From Cyanobium sp. Prado107 (GTDB taxonomy: Bacteria; Cyanobacteriota; Cyanobacteriia; PCC-6307; Cyanobiaceae), in assembly GCA_025454305.1 (NCBI GenBank), contig JALOOQ010000003.1, positions 1 to 32,601 of the forward strand: DNA of 32,601 bases. Direction: 5' to 3'. Shown in pieces: positions 19,592-28,241 of this stretch (its first letter is position 1; each line of letters starts with the position of its first letter). Below the pieces are notes generated by a model, which ran no database searches, was not told where the DNA came from, and saw only the letters and a list, made by a program, of their open reading frames with translations. The position numbers were made by a program, and so were the translations under genes.

Positions 19592-19670
19592 CGGCTCTCG
19601 GTCTGAGGCCTGGTGGGGGGACTGGCGGCACCGGATCCGGGATCTGGGCCGTTGCGCCGATGTGTGGAAG

Positions 19671-20852
19671 CTACGGGCCGGGGTGTCCCTTCGTCAAGGC
19701 AGCGGGACCCTGGCCGCTCCACACCGGCACGGTCACGTGAAAGCAGGCCCCTTCCCCGGGTTCCGAGACCACCCAGATCCGTCCGCCGTGCACCTCGGCG
19801 ATGCGCCGGCACACGGACAGTCCCACGCCATAGCCGGAGGTGGTGCCAGAGGTCTGGGGCAGGCGGACGCGGTCCTGGAAGATGCGCTGCTGCTCGGTCG
19901 CCGGAATGCCTGGCCCGCTGTCGCACACACTCACCTGCACCCACTGGCTGGTGCGGTGCAGCAGCGCCAGGCTCACCCGGCCGCCATCGGGGGTGTACTT
20001 GAAGGCGTTCTCCAGCAGGTTGAGCAGCACCTGGCGCATCCGCCGCCCATCCGCGTAGACATCGGGCAGGTCGGCGGGGATGTCGGTGACCAGCCGCAGA
20101 TCGCGGCCCACCCAGAGCTTCTCCAGTTCCAGGATCGTCTCGGCCGCCACCGGCCCCAGGCTGAGGCGCTGGGGGTTGAACAGGGCCTCCCAGCGGGTGG
20201 TGCCCACCTCCAGCAGATCCTGCGACAGGGCCTCGATGTCGTTCAGGCGCCGCCGCAGCACGTCCTTGAACCGATGCATGTCGATCTGGCCGAGCTCATG
20301 GCTCTGCAGAGCCAGCTTGCTGGCGGTGAGCGGGGTGCGCAGTTCATGGGCCACCATCCGCAGCAGGCGTTCCTGCACCCCCAGCCGCTCGATCAGGGCC
20401 TCGTTCTCCTGGCGCAGCACCAGCAGCTGATCCTCCAGCTGCAGTTCGCGGCGGCTGCGACTGCCGTCGATCTCAGGCGGCTGCAGGCTCATTCCCAGGC
20501 CGCTCACCATCTGCTCCTGCTGCCAGCGCGGCAGCCAGCTGCGCAGCTGCTGGGTGATGGTGCTGCCCGCGAACATCTGCCGGGGCCCCGGCGCCAGTTT
20601 CACCAGGGCCGGGGTGGCCACCAGCCGGTGCAGCTCCAGCAGCTCCGGCTGGCGGCAGGGATCGGCGATGGTGAGGTTCACGGCAAACCCCAGCTCATCG
20701 CTCTTGAGCAGCTGCAGCAGGTTGCGCAGATCCGGGCTGGCCAGGTGACGGCTGGAGGCCAGCAGCAGCAGCTGCATGGTCTGGCGCGGGTCCGGGTCCC
20801 GGACACCGTCCTCAGGACCGGAGGGAGCGTTGCCGGCGGCTGTGGGGTTCAC
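19671..20852 (-). CDS. sasA: Circadian-clock sensor histidine kinase SasA
   Basis: SasA receives the phase signal from the KaiC clock protein and phosphorylates the response regulator RpaA, driving rhythmic transcription. The 393-residue protein has an N-terminal thioredoxin-like KaiB-type domain (about residues 26-110, [12 protein letters not shown] onwards). A coiled linker follows, then the HisKA helix with phospho-acceptor His169 in [13 protein letters not shown]. The ATPase domain shows the N box [15 protein letters not shown], the G1 box CDSGPGIP and the G2 box [12 protein letters not shown]. The start is taken as GTG 20852; ATG 20777 would begin exactly at the KaiB-like strand and is a fair alternative. 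A TAGGGT box six bases before the GTG favours the longer form, perhaps leaderless. The kai genes are not in this window. Confidence 0.94.
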   Translation of the reverse strand: MNPTAAGNAPSGPEDGVRDPDPRQTMQLLLLASSRHLASPDLRNLLQLLKSDELGFAVNLTIADPCRQPELLELHRLVATPALVKLAPGPRQMFAGSTITQQLRSWLPRWQQEQMVSGLGMSLQPPEIDGSRSRRELQLEDQLLVLRQENEALIERLGVQERLLRMVAHELRTPLTASKLALQSHELGQIDMHRFKDVLRRRLNDIEALSQDLLEVGTTRWEALFNPQRLSLGPVAAETILELEKLWVGRDLRLVTDIPADLPDVYADGRRMRQVLLNLLENAFKYTPDGGRVSLALLHRTSQWVQVSVCDSGPGIPATEQQRIFQDRVRLPQTSGTTSGYGVGLSVCRRIAEVHGGRIWVVSEPGEGACFHVTVPVWSGQGPAALTKGHPGP

Positions 20853-20858
20853 GCGATC

Positions 20859-20864
20859 ACCCTA
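20859..20864 (-). promoter_or_regulatory. -10-like TAGGGT directly before sasA
   Basis: On the minus strand TAGGGT is followed by six bases and the GTG start. This spacing would place the transcript start on the start codon. Confidence 0.35.
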
Positions 20865-20908
20865 TGGGCAGCGCCCCCGCGGCGGCAGGCCCCGGTCCAT
20901 GCAGCAGC

Positions 20909-21433
20909 ATGGAGCCAGCCTTCCGCCGGAATCCCCGCTTGCACCTCCCGGGTCTGCCGTTCAGGGCCGCCGCGCCGGGCCTCCCGTTCCTGCGCGTGCT
21001 GCTGGCTGCCGCCTGTCTGGTACCGGCCGGCTCGGCCCTGGCGGCACCGGCCACCCAGGCCGAGATGGAGACGTACACCAGCCTCGCAGCCCTGAACGTC
21101 TGCATCGCACGGGCTTCCGGGGTTGAGTTCGAGCAGGCGGTGGGAGTGGCTGCCGAAACCATCACCCGGTGGATTCAGGACACCCACCAAAGCGCCATCG
21201 CGCCGGTGTCCGCCAGCCCCCTCAGCCTGGAGGACCTGCGCAGAGGCGCCGTCAACGCCGCCGTGATCGGTGCTGTCGAGATCTGTCCCGATCAGGTGCC
21301 GCCGCAGGTGCTCCGCGACGTGCGCCAGGCCGTGCAGAGCTCGGCGCCCGGCGCTGCTGCAGGGCAACCGCCGCTCCCGCCTCCCTCTCCACAGCCGGCC
21401 GCCACGCCCACTCCCAAGCCCCCCCGCCGATGA
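20909..21433 (+). CDS. Small secreted protein (often labelled cAMP phosphodiesterase, unproven)
   Basis: The product of about 174 residues has a basic N-terminus, a hydrophobic stretch LRVLLAAACLVPAGSALA and a likely signal-peptidase site after it, so it is probably exported. The mature part is helical with two cysteines (NVCIARASG and EICPDQVPP), which could form a disulphide. It ends in a Pro/Ala-rich tail. Similar short proteins in marine picocyanobacteria have been labelled cAMP phosphodiesterase, but I see no HD or metallo-phosphoesterase motif, so I would leave the function open. ATG 20909 gives the better signal peptide; ATG 20864 is possible. Its stop overlaps the pepN start (ATGA), so the two are likely co-translated. 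Confidence 0.72.
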   Translation: MEPAFRRNPRLHLPGLPFRAAAPGLPFLRVLLAAACLVPAGSALAAPATQAEMETYTSLAALNVCIARASGVEFEQAVGVAAETITRWIQDTHQSAIAPVSASPLSLEDLRRGAVNAAVIGAVEICPDQVPPQVLRDVRQAVQSSAPGAAAGQPPLPPPSPQPAATPTPKPPRR

Positions 21434-24165
21434 CCACGGTCCGTCTATCCGACTACCGTCCCGCTCCCCAGCTGCTGGAGCGCACCGATCTCACGGTGCG
21501 GCTGCATGCGGACCACGCCGAGGTCCAGGCCAGGCTCGCCTTCCGCCCCAATCCCCTGGCTGAGCCCGGACCGCTGGTGCTGCAGGGGGTCGATCTGGAG
21601 CTCCTCGAGCTGCGCCTCGACGGCCAGCCGCTCGCTGAAACCGCCTACCAGCGCAGCGGCGGGGAGCTGGTGATTCCGGAGCCACCAGCGCGGCCCTTCC
21701 TGCTCGAGAGCAGGGTTCGGATCCACCCCCACGCCAACACCACCCTCGAGGGCCTGTACGTGAGCGGGGGCCTGTTCACCACCCAGTGCGAAGCCGAGGG
21801 GTTCCGCCGCATCACCTTCCACCCCGACCGCCCTGATCTGCTCAGCCGCTTCCGGGTGCGCATCGAGGCGGATCGCGACTGCTGCCCCGTGCTTCTCTCC
21901 AACGGCAACTGCATTGAGACCGGGGATCTGGAGCCGCCCGCGGCTGCGGCCTCCGCACCACGCCACTACGCCGTCTGGGACGATCCGTTTCCCAAGCCCT
22001 CCTATCTCTTCGCCCTGGTGGCGGGCCGGCTGGAGGAGGTGACGGACCGCTTCACCACCGCCAGCGGGAGACGGGTGACGCTGCGCATCCATGTGGAGCC
22101 GGGCGATGCGCCCTACACCGCCCATGCCATGGGCTCGCTGAAGCGCGCCATGGCCTGGGATGAACAGCGCTACGGGCTCGAATATGACCTCGATGAATAC
22201 AACATCGTGGCGGTGCGTCACTTCAACATGGGCGCGATGGAGAACAAGAGCCTCAACATCTTCAATTCAAAGCTCGTTCTCGCCGATGCGGAAACCGCTA
22301 CCGATGCGGAATTGGAGCGGATTGAAAGTGTGATCGCCCACGAGTATTTCCATAACTGGACCGGCAATCGCATCACCTGCCGCGACTGGTTCCAGCTCTC
22401 CCTCAAGGAGGGACTCACCGTGTTCCGGGATCAGAGTTTCTCGGCCGATCTGCACGGCGCCGCGCTCAACCGCATCGAGAACGTGGCCATGCTGCGCAAC
22501 ACCCAGTTCCGAGAGGATGCAGGCCCAACGGCCCATCCGGTGCAGCCGGACGCCTACCAGGCGATCGACAACTTCTACACCACCACTATCTACGAGAAGG
22601 GCTCGGAGCTGATCCGGATGCTCCACACCCTGCTCGGAGAGACCACCTTCCAGCGCGGCATGGCGTTGTATGTGGCCCGGCACGACGGTTCCGCGGCCAC
22701 CTGCGATGACTTCGTGCAGGCCATGCAGGACGCCGCCGAAGAGGCCTGGGCCGCCAGTGCCGCAGGGGGCGCTGGGGATGATCCCCCGCGGTTCGATTTC
22801 GCCCAGTTCCGCCGCTGGTATCACCAGGCCGGCACCCCCCGGCTGGAGGTGCGCCGCCTCTGGGATGGCGACAGCGGCCGGCTGGAGCTGCAGATCCACC
22901 AGCACACGCCCCCCACTCCCGGTCAGGACGAGAAACAGCCGGTGGTGATCCCCCTGGCCCTGGGGTTGCTCGACCAGGCCGGCCGGCCCCTGCCGCTGCA
23001 GCTGGAGGGCGAGACCGACGAGCAGGCCAGGCGGGCCAGCCGCAGCGGCGAGGCCGGCCAGCTCACCCGCCTTGTGGTGGTGGACAGGACGGAGCAGCAC
23101 CTGCGGGTGGTGAACCTGCCTCGGCAGCACCATCCGCCGGCCCTGTCGGTGCTGCGCCAGTTCTCGGCGCCGGTGAAGCTCGAGCTGGGCCGACCCACGG
23201 CCGAGCTGGTGCACCTGCTGGCCAGCGACAGCGATGCCTTCGCCCGCTGGGACGCCGGCCAGCTGCTGCTGCGCGAAGCCCTGCTGCGCCGGGCCAGCGG
23301 CCAGGCCGATGACCTGCTGGAGACCGAGCTGATCGACGCCTTCCGGCGCATCCTTGCCGACCCGGGCCTTTCGGAAGCCAGCCGGGCCGCGCTGATGGGG
23401 CTGCCTGGCCTGCCTGAACTCGAGGATGCCGCCAGCGGCGCGGGGCTGGAGCCCGACCCGCCGGCTCTGTACGCCGCGCGCATGGCCCTGAAGCAGCGCT
23501 TCGGCGAAGCTCTGGCCGATCCTCTCGGCGAGGCCCTGGAGCGCTGCCGCCGCGAGTGGGATCGGGCCTGGCCTGAGGGCAACGGCGCCCGCAGCCTCAC
23601 GGCGGCGATCTGGAGCTGGCGGGTGGCCGCCTGTGATGGCGCCGTGATCGCTGCGGCGCGCGGCGCCGTGGAGGGCCCCTCGATGACCCTGGCCCGCGCC
23701 GGTCTGCAGGCGCTGCAGTGCTATCCGATCCCGCAGCGGCAGGAGGCGATGGATGCCTTCTATGCCCGCTGGCAGCAGCGGCCCGTGATCCTCGATGCCT
23801 GGTTTGCGCTGGAGGCTTCGGCCCCCTTCGCCGATGGTCTGGAGCGCGTGGCCCGGCTGCTGGAACACCCTCGTTATGACCCCGCTGCGCCCAACTCGGT
23901 GCGGGCGGTGCTGGGTGGCCTGGCCGGCAATGCGCCGGTGTTCCATGCCGCCGACGGCAGCGGCTACCGCTTCCTGGCGGCCCAGATCGCCGCGCTGGAC
24001 CGCCGCAACCCGATCACCGCCTCCCGCCTCGCCAAGGTGTTCAGCCGCTGGCAGAGCTACGGCCCGGCCCGGCGGGCACGCCTGCGCGAGGCGCTCGACC
24101 AGCTCGCCGCTGCCAAGCTCTCCACCAACTGCCGCGAGGTGGTGGAGCAGTGTCGGGCCGTCTAG
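21430..24165 (+). CDS. pepN: Aminopeptidase N (M1 family zinc metallopeptidase)
   Basis: PepN removes N-terminal amino acids from peptides in the cytosol during protein turnover. The 911-residue protein has the expected M1 layout. The N-terminal beta domain comes first, then the substrate-anchoring GAMEN motif (residues ~267-271). The zinc site is HEYFH at residues 304-308, with the third ligand Glu about 19 residues later in LKEGLTVFRDQ. The long C-terminal helical domain follows. The reading frame is intact. I start it at ATG 21430 (MTTVRLSDYRP), overlapping the preceding stop; the ORF-track start at 21169 runs through the neighbour's shadow frame. Its TAG stop shares CTAG with the convergent gene's stop. 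Around the zinc-site codons the base composition is less GC-rich than elsewhere. Confidence 0.96.
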   Translation: MTTVRLSDYRPAPQLLERTDLTVRLHADHAEVQARLAFRPNPLAEPGPLVLQGVDLELLELRLDGQPLAETAYQRSGGELVIPEPPARPFLLESRVRIHPHANTTLEGLYVSGGLFTTQCEAEGFRRITFHPDRPDLLSRFRVRIEADRDCCPVLLSNGNCIETGDLEPPAAAASAPRHYAVWDDPFPKPSYLFALVAGRLEEVTDRFTTASGRRVTLRIHVEPGDAPYTAHAMGSLKRAMAWDEQRYGLEYDLDEYNIVAVRHFNMGAMENKSLNIFNSKLVLADAETATDAELERIESVIAHEYFHNWTGNRITCRDWFQLSLKEGLTVFRDQSFSADLHGAALNRIENVAMLRNTQFREDAGPTAHPVQPDAYQAIDNFYTTTIYEKGSELIRMLHTLLGETTFQRGMALYVARHDGSAATCDDFVQAMQDAAEEAWAASAAGGAGDDPPRFDFAQFRRWYHQAGTPRLEVRRLWDGDSGRLELQIHQHTPPTPGQDEKQPVVIPLALGLLDQAGRPLPLQLEGETDEQARRASRSGEAGQLTRLVVVDRTEQHLRVVNLPRQHHPPALSVLRQFSAPVKLELGRPTAELVHLLASDSDAFARWDAGQLLLREALLRRASGQADDLLETELIDAFRRILADPGLSEASRAALMGLPGLPELEDAASGAGLEPDPPALYAARMALKQRFGEALADPLGEALERCRREWDRAWPEGNGARSLTAAIWSWRVAACDGAVIAAARGAVEGPSMTLARAGLQALQCYPIPQRQEAMDAFYARWQQRPVILDAWFALEASAPFADGLERVARLLEHPRYDPAAPNSVRAVLGGLAGNAPVFHAADGSGYRFLAAQIAALDRRNPITASRLAKVFSRWQSYGPARRARLREALDQLAAAKLSTNCREVVEQCRAV

Positions 24166-25400
24166 CGGCGGGGGGCTGTGGCGGTGGGGCGCGCCAGGCT
24201 GCGGTGCAGCTCACGGAAGGCCCGCTGGCGAAACTCCGCCCCCTCCCGGCCGGCGTGTTCACCCCACAGCCCTTCCCAGTAGAAGTAAATAACTCCATGG
24301 CCGCGGCCCTTGGCCAGGCGCACCTTCTCGGTCAGGGTGGGCATGTCGGGGGTGCGGCCGCCGAAACCGGCCAGGATGCCGATCTCCACGGGCATCCCCC
24401 ACTCGCGCGCCTTCACCAGTGCCGGCTGGTTGAGATCCTTGGCGAACCCCTGCACCGAGAAGGCGTAGTTCTGCACCACCAGATCGTCCACCAGGCTGCC
24501 CACGCTCCAGAGCTCCCAGTCCTGCAGCCAGCGGTTGTAGGCGAAGCGGAAGGGCCCCGGTGAGAGGCTGATCCAGGTGGGATGGCCGGTGCCCTTGCCA
24601 CTCTTGCGGGCCTGTTCGTCGAGCTCGCGCAGGCTGGCGCGCAGCTCCCGCAGCAGGTCGGTGAGCTGCTGGCGGCGCCAGCGCATCCAGAAGCGGTCGG
24701 CGTGGTTGGCCGGCGGCTCCTGGCCCGTCGCCTGGCGGTAGAGCTGGCGGGTGTAGGGGTCGTAGCCCAGTTCCACCGGCCAGGCGAAGTGGTCGTCGAG
24801 CTGGATGCCGTCCACGCCGCAGCGCTGCACGATCTCGGTGATCAGACCGATGAAGCGCTCCCGCACCCCCGGGTGGGCCGGATTCAGCCACACCATGGTG
24901 GTGCCGTGCATCGGATAGGCGGTGCTGCCGTCGCGGCGCTGCAGCACCCACTCGGGCCTGGCGCGCACCACCTCGGCGGTGGCGGGTTCCATCAGGCCGT
25001 ACTCGAACCAGGGGAACACCTCCATGCCGCGGCGCTGGGCCGCCCGGGTCATGTGGCAGATGGGATCGAAGCCGGGGTTGGCCTTCTCCAGCTGGGGCTC
25101 CATGGGGGCCCAGCGGCTGCGGTGGAAGGTGGCGCCCCGGCTCCACACGTTGGGGTAGAGGGTGGTGAAGCCGGCCGCTGCCAGCTCCTGCACCGCCCGA
25201 TCGATCCGGGCGGGCTGGTAGTAGAGGGGGCTGGGACTGTTGGTGAGCCACACGCCGATGCGGGAGGCCGCCGGCGGCCGCTGCGGATCTCGGCCCGCCA
25301 GCTGGGCCCGGGCGCCGATGGGCAGCAGGCCGGTGAGCAGCAGTGTCAGGCTCACGGGCAGCAGCGCCTTCAGCCGCGCGAAGCGGCTCAGGCTGCTCAT
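24162..25400 (-). CDS. Secreted family-10-like glycosyl hydrolase (GHL10/DUF187 type)
   Basis: The 412-residue protein begins with a signal peptide (MSSLSRFARLKALLPVSL, hydrophobic core, then GARAQ) and continues with a TIM-barrel of the bacterial GHL10 type. Motifs include RIGVWLTNSPSPLYY, the FTTLYPNVWSRG strand, VFPWFEYGLM, and VDGIQLDDHFAWP, whose acidic residues are probable catalytic or metal ligands. It ends with GVIYFYWEGLWG. Related proteins are thought to act on cell-wall or surface glycans, but the substrate is not known. ATG 25400 is chosen for the signal peptide; ATG 25457 would add 19 residues. It follows prs on the same strand by about 59 bases and converges on pepN, sharing CTAG at the stops. 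Confidence 0.86.
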   Translation of the reverse strand: MSSLSRFARLKALLPVSLTLLLTGLLPIGARAQLAGRDPQRPPAASRIGVWLTNSPSPLYYQPARIDRAVQELAAAGFTTLYPNVWSRGATFHRSRWAPMEPQLEKANPGFDPICHMTRAAQRRGMEVFPWFEYGLMEPATAEVVRARPEWVLQRRDGSTAYPMHGTTMVWLNPAHPGVRERFIGLITEIVQRCGVDGIQLDDHFAWPVELGYDPYTRQLYRQATGQEPPANHADRFWMRWRRQQLTDLLRELRASLRELDEQARKSGKGTGHPTWISLSPGPFRFAYNRWLQDWELWSVGSLVDDLVVQNYAFSVQGFAKDLNQPALVKAREWGMPVEIGILAGFGGRTPDMPTLTEKVRLAKGRGHGVIYFYWEGLWGEHAGREGAEFRQRAFRELHRSLARPTATAPRR

Positions 25401-25459
25401 GGCCCGGTTGGGGACTGGCTGGGCGGGCCGCCCGGGGGATTCAGGTTTCGGCGGCATGC

Positions 25460-26467
25460 TCAGCGGAACATCGAGCTCACCGAGCTCTCCTCGTGGATCC
25501 GCCAGATCGCCTCGCCGAGCATGTTGGCCACCGACAGCACGCGCAGCTGGGGGAAGCGGCGCTCCTCGGGCAGGGGGATGGAGTTGGTCACCACCACCTC
25601 CTCGAACAGCCCGGGTTCGGAGAGGCGCTCGGACGCCGGCGGCGAGAACACGGCGTGGGTGGCGCAGCACAGCACCCGGGCGGCGCCACTGCGGCGCAGC
25701 AGCTTCGCCCCCTGGGAGATGGTGCCGCCGGTGTCGATCATGTCGTCGATCAGCACGGCCGTTTTCCCGGCCACATCGCCGATCACCGTGAGGCTTTCGG
25801 CCACGTTGTGGCCGGCGCGGCGCTTGTCGATGATCGCCAGGGGGGCGTCGTTCATCTGCTTGGCGAAGGCCCGGGCCCGGGCGACGCCGCCCACATCGGG
25901 TGAGACCACCACCACCTCACCCAGATCGCGGGTCTTGAGGTAGTCCACCAGCACCGGCGAACCGTAGATGTGGTCGCAGGGGATGTCGAAGTAGCCCTGG
26001 ATCTGGGAGGAGTGCAGGTCCATGGCCAGCACCCGGTCCACTCCGCTCATGGTGAGCAGGTTGGCCACCAGCTTGGCGGTGATCGATTCGCGGCCGGCGG
26101 TCTTGCGGTCGGCGCGGGCGTAGCCGTAGTAGGGGATCACGGCGGTGACCTGGCGCGCCGAGGCCCGCTTGCAGGCGTCCACCATGATCAGCAGTTCCAT
26201 CAGGTGGTCGTTGACCGGAGCGCAGGTGGGCTGCACCAGAAACACATCGCAGCCCCGGATCGATTCCTGGATCTGGATGTAGGTCTCGCCGTCGGCGAAG
26301 CGCTTGATCACCCGCGGCCCGTCGGGAACCCCCAGGTAGCCGCCGATCTCGCGCGCCAGCTCCTGGTTGGAGGTGCCGCTGAACAGACGCAGCCTCCGGG
26401 TGTCCTGATGCGCCTCCGCCGCCTGACTTGCCTGTGCCAGCCGATCGGCTGTGAGGAAACTGGTCAC
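25460..26467 (-). CDS. prs: Ribose-phosphate pyrophosphokinase
   Basis: Prs makes PRPP from ribose-5-phosphate and ATP, feeding purine, pyrimidine, histidine, tryptophan and NAD synthesis. The 335-residue protein shows LRLFSGTSNQELAREI and the RFADGETYIQIQESIRG segment. The regulatory flexible loop is YYGYARADRKTAGRESI, followed by MDLHSSQIQGYF, SPDVGGVARARAFA and the PRPP-binding loop LIDDMIDTGGT. I use the GTG at 26467 (V/M-TSFLTADRL) as start because the family begins there. The ATG at 26533 would add a leader that runs through the divergent promoter region. Transcription with the secreted hydrolase downstream is possible. Confidence 0.96.
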   Translation of the reverse strand: MTSFLTADRLAQASQAAEAHQDTRRLRLFSGTSNQELAREIGGYLGVPDGPRVIKRFADGETYIQIQESIRGCDVFLVQPTCAPVNDHLMELLIMVDACKRASARQVTAVIPYYGYARADRKTAGRESITAKLVANLLTMSGVDRVLAMDLHSSQIQGYFDIPCDHIYGSPVLVDYLKTRDLGEVVVVSPDVGGVARARAFAKQMNDAPLAIIDKRRAGHNVAESLTVIGDVAGKTAVLIDDMIDTGGTISQGAKLLRRSGAARVLCCATHAVFSPPASERLSEPGLFEEVVVTNSIPLPEERRFPQLRVLSVANMLGEAIWRIHEESSVSSMFR

Positions 26468-26501
26468 GGCGGGCGCAGGCGCGACAGCGGAACACCGATG
26501 G

Positions 26502-26507
26502 TAGAAG
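26502..26507 (+). promoter_or_regulatory. Weak -10-like TAGAAG before the gene at 26536
   Basis: TAGAAG lies 28 bases before the ATG in the divergent prs spacer and matches TATAAT at four positions. No -35 is evident. It is listed as the best candidate only. Confidence 0.25.
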
Positions 26508-26535
26508 CGGGTCGGTGCGGGTACTGCAAACATCC

Positions 26536-27081
26536 ATGACGCTTCTGCAGCCCGGCTTGACGACGCCAGCTCTCTCCCTGGTGTTGCTGGCTTTCGGCAC
26601 GCCGCCGAAGGTGGCGGCCCGCCTGGACGCGGCCGCCGCTCCGCTGGCCCGGGCCCTGGGGCTGGAGCTGACCGCTCCCCTCGACCCCGACGATCCCCAG
26701 ACGTCCCTCGCGGGCCTGGCGGCCGCGCCAGGGGCCGGGCCGCGGCTGGTGCCCCTGCCGCGCGACCCCGGCCACGGCCTGCCGGCGGGAGGCCACTGGG
26801 CCGAAGCGCTGGGCGCCTGGCGTCAGCCGGTGCTGGTGCTGTTCAGCGCCAAGCAGGTGAACACGGGCCTGCCTGCCTGCACCCAGGCCCTGCTGGACCG
26901 CTGGCAGGTGCCCTGCGCCGGTCTGCTGCAGTGGGGAGGGAACTGGCAGAGCGAGCAGCGCCGGCTGGATGGCCTGCCCTGGCTTGGCTGGCTGTCGCGG
27001 CAGGACAGCACCGATCCGTCGCAGCCGGAGAGGCTGCGCCTGGCCCTGGGGCTGCGCCGGCGGCGGCTGGCCGAGCGCTGA
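26536..27081 (+). CDS. Conserved-looking protein of unknown function
   Basis: I do not recognise this 181-residue protein. It opens with a hydrophobic strand (LSLVLLAFGTPP) followed by helices and a second strand (PVLVLFSAKQVNTG), a pattern that suggests an alpha/beta fold. A Trp-rich part (LLQWGGNWQSEQRR) and a basic C-terminus follow. The FGTPP loop faintly recalls the GHGTP loop of sirohydrochlorin-type chelatases, but the likeness is too weak to name it. The start is ATG 26536 rather than the GTG at 26515 used by the track. It is divergent from prs and converges on the LytR-type gene, with a strong hairpin at the junction. Composition is normal for a coding frame here, and the antisense ORFs look like shadows. 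Confidence 0.65.
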   Translation: MTLLQPGLTTPALSLVLLAFGTPPKVAARLDAAAAPLARALGLELTAPLDPDDPQTSLAGLAAAPGAGPRLVPLPRDPGHGLPAGGHWAEALGAWRQPVLVLFSAKQVNTGLPACTQALLDRWQVPCAGLLQWGGNWQSEQRRLDGLPWLGWLSRQDSTDPSQPERLRLALGLRRRRLAER

Positions 27082-27104
27082 GCCCCCTGCCCGCTCAGGG
27101 GGCT
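27081..27104. terminator. Bidirectional hairpin between convergent genes
   Basis: Perfect 8-base arms AGCCCCCT and AGGGGGCT with an 8-base loop begin at the last base of the upstream stop and include the stop codon of the convergent LytR-type gene. The stem is very stable. A T-run is missing, but position and symmetry support a shared terminator. Confidence 0.55.
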
Positions 27105-28141
27105 GCGGCTCTGGCAGGGTCTCCGCTGGCGGTCTTGGGCTCCGGCCAGAAGGGATCGGGCAGGCTGGCCGCCAGCTCCCGCAGCCCGGTGGCCTTGGCG
27201 GCCTGGCTCTGGCGGGTCGGTGCCAGCGGCAGGCTGGTGAAGCTGACGCCGCTCTCCGGTCGCAGCGCCGCCGCCATCAGGCTGAGCACCTCTCCGCGGG
27301 TGAGGTTGGAGTTCACCTGGCCCTGGAGCCCTTCCACGAGGGCCGGCAGATCCACCCGCATGCCCTGCACACTCAGCTCGCGCTGCAGGCTGCCCACCAC
27401 TTCCCGCTGGTTGTCCAGCCGGCTCTCGACGGGCCGTGCGGGGTCCCGCCAGCGCGCCAGATGCTCCATCTGCTCGGGGCTGAGCCGCTGCACTCCGGCC
27501 TGCAGGTCGATGTTGAGCTTCTGCGCCTTGTCGGTGTAGCGCATGCTGCGCGGGGGGTTGGCCTCCACCGTGCCCAGGCGATCCACCAGGGCGCGCAGGG
27601 TGCCGCGGCCGAGCACCAGGTAGCGGTCGGGCCTGCCGGCCGGCAGGCCCACCAGCTCGCGCACGGCATCGGCCGTGAGGGCTGGGCCGCCGCTGCGGTA
27701 GAGGCTGCCGAGCGACTGGGGTCGCTGCTGCCCTGGCAGCTGCACCGCCAGGCTGGCGGGCAGCGGCAGCACCTGCAGGGGGCCGCCGGGGTTGACCCGC
27801 AGCAGCAGCAGGGCGTCGGCGTTGGGCGGCCCCGCCGGGGCGGCGTTGTTGGTGTCCTCCCCGGGCTGATCGGCGTCGACGCCGATCACCAGCACCGTCA
27901 CCGGCCGGTTGGGGACGTTGGCCAGATCACTGAGGTTGTCCGCCTCGCCGCTGATGCCCGCCGGTTCCGGACGCGGCCACACCAGGTTGAGCAGCGAGAT
28001 GCCGGCGAAGGCGCCGGCGGCGGCGATCAGGCCCTGCTTCAGCAGGCGGGCCCACTGCCGCCGGTCGCGCGGGGGGCGCAGGCCGCTGGGGTGTCCGGGA
28101 GGTCCCCAGCGGCTGCGGAGCCGGGGAGGTCTGTTGGGCAT
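27095..28141 (-). CDS. LytR-CpsA-Psr (LCP) family protein, degenerate active site
   Basis: LCP proteins transfer lipid-linked glycopolymers onto peptidoglycan or similar acceptors outside the membrane. This 348-residue member has a basic, Pro-rich cytoplasmic N-terminus, one membrane helix (residues ~36-55), and an outer domain with VTVLVIGVDA and a long loop. The usual RSDT motif is replaced by NADALLLLRV (residues ~107-116). A second conserved area reads LARWRDPARP and RLDNQREVV, matching the family's YxRxR and DxxRxxRQ pattern with several arginines kept. Loss of the first arginine casts doubt on normal pyrophosphate binding. ATG 28141 is chosen; the longer ORF start overlaps bciB. It is divergent from bciB across about 100 bases. 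Confidence 0.7.
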   Translation of the reverse strand: MPNRPPRLRSRWGPPGHPSGLRPPRDRRQWARLLKQGLIAAAGAFAGISLLNLVWPRPEPAGISGEADNLSDLANVPNRPVTVLVIGVDADQPGEDTNNAAPAGPPNADALLLLRVNPGGPLQVLPLPASLAVQLPGQQRPQSLGSLYRSGGPALTADAVRELVGLPAGRPDRYLVLGRGTLRALVDRLGTVEANPPRSMRYTDKAQKLNIDLQAGVQRLSPEQMEHLARWRDPARPVESRLDNQREVVGSLQRELSVQGMRVDLPALVEGLQGQVNSNLTRGEVLSLMAAALRPESGVSFTSLPLAPTRQSQAAKATGLRELAASLPDPFWPEPKTASGDPARAAAP

Positions 28142-28227
28142 CCGGGGCGGAATCGGGTGGATGGCGGGGCCGGCTGACCACTCTGACGCAACCTCACACC
28201 GGCACCCCCGCCGATCGGTGCAGCCGA

Positions 28228-28233
28228 TAGGTT
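28228..28233 (+). promoter_or_regulatory. -10-like TAGGTT before bciB
   Basis: TAGGTT is followed by eight bases and the in-frame GTG start of bciB. The 12-base string TAGGTTGTGGCG also occurs at 18638, at the SRPBCC gene start. A transcript from here would have almost no leader. Confidence 0.4.
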
Positions 28234-28241
28234 GTGGCGAT

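Noticed and set aside
22267-23946. 559-residue minus-strand ORF antisense to pepN
   Set aside because: pepN is intact and family-typical; the antisense frame has no recognisable domain.
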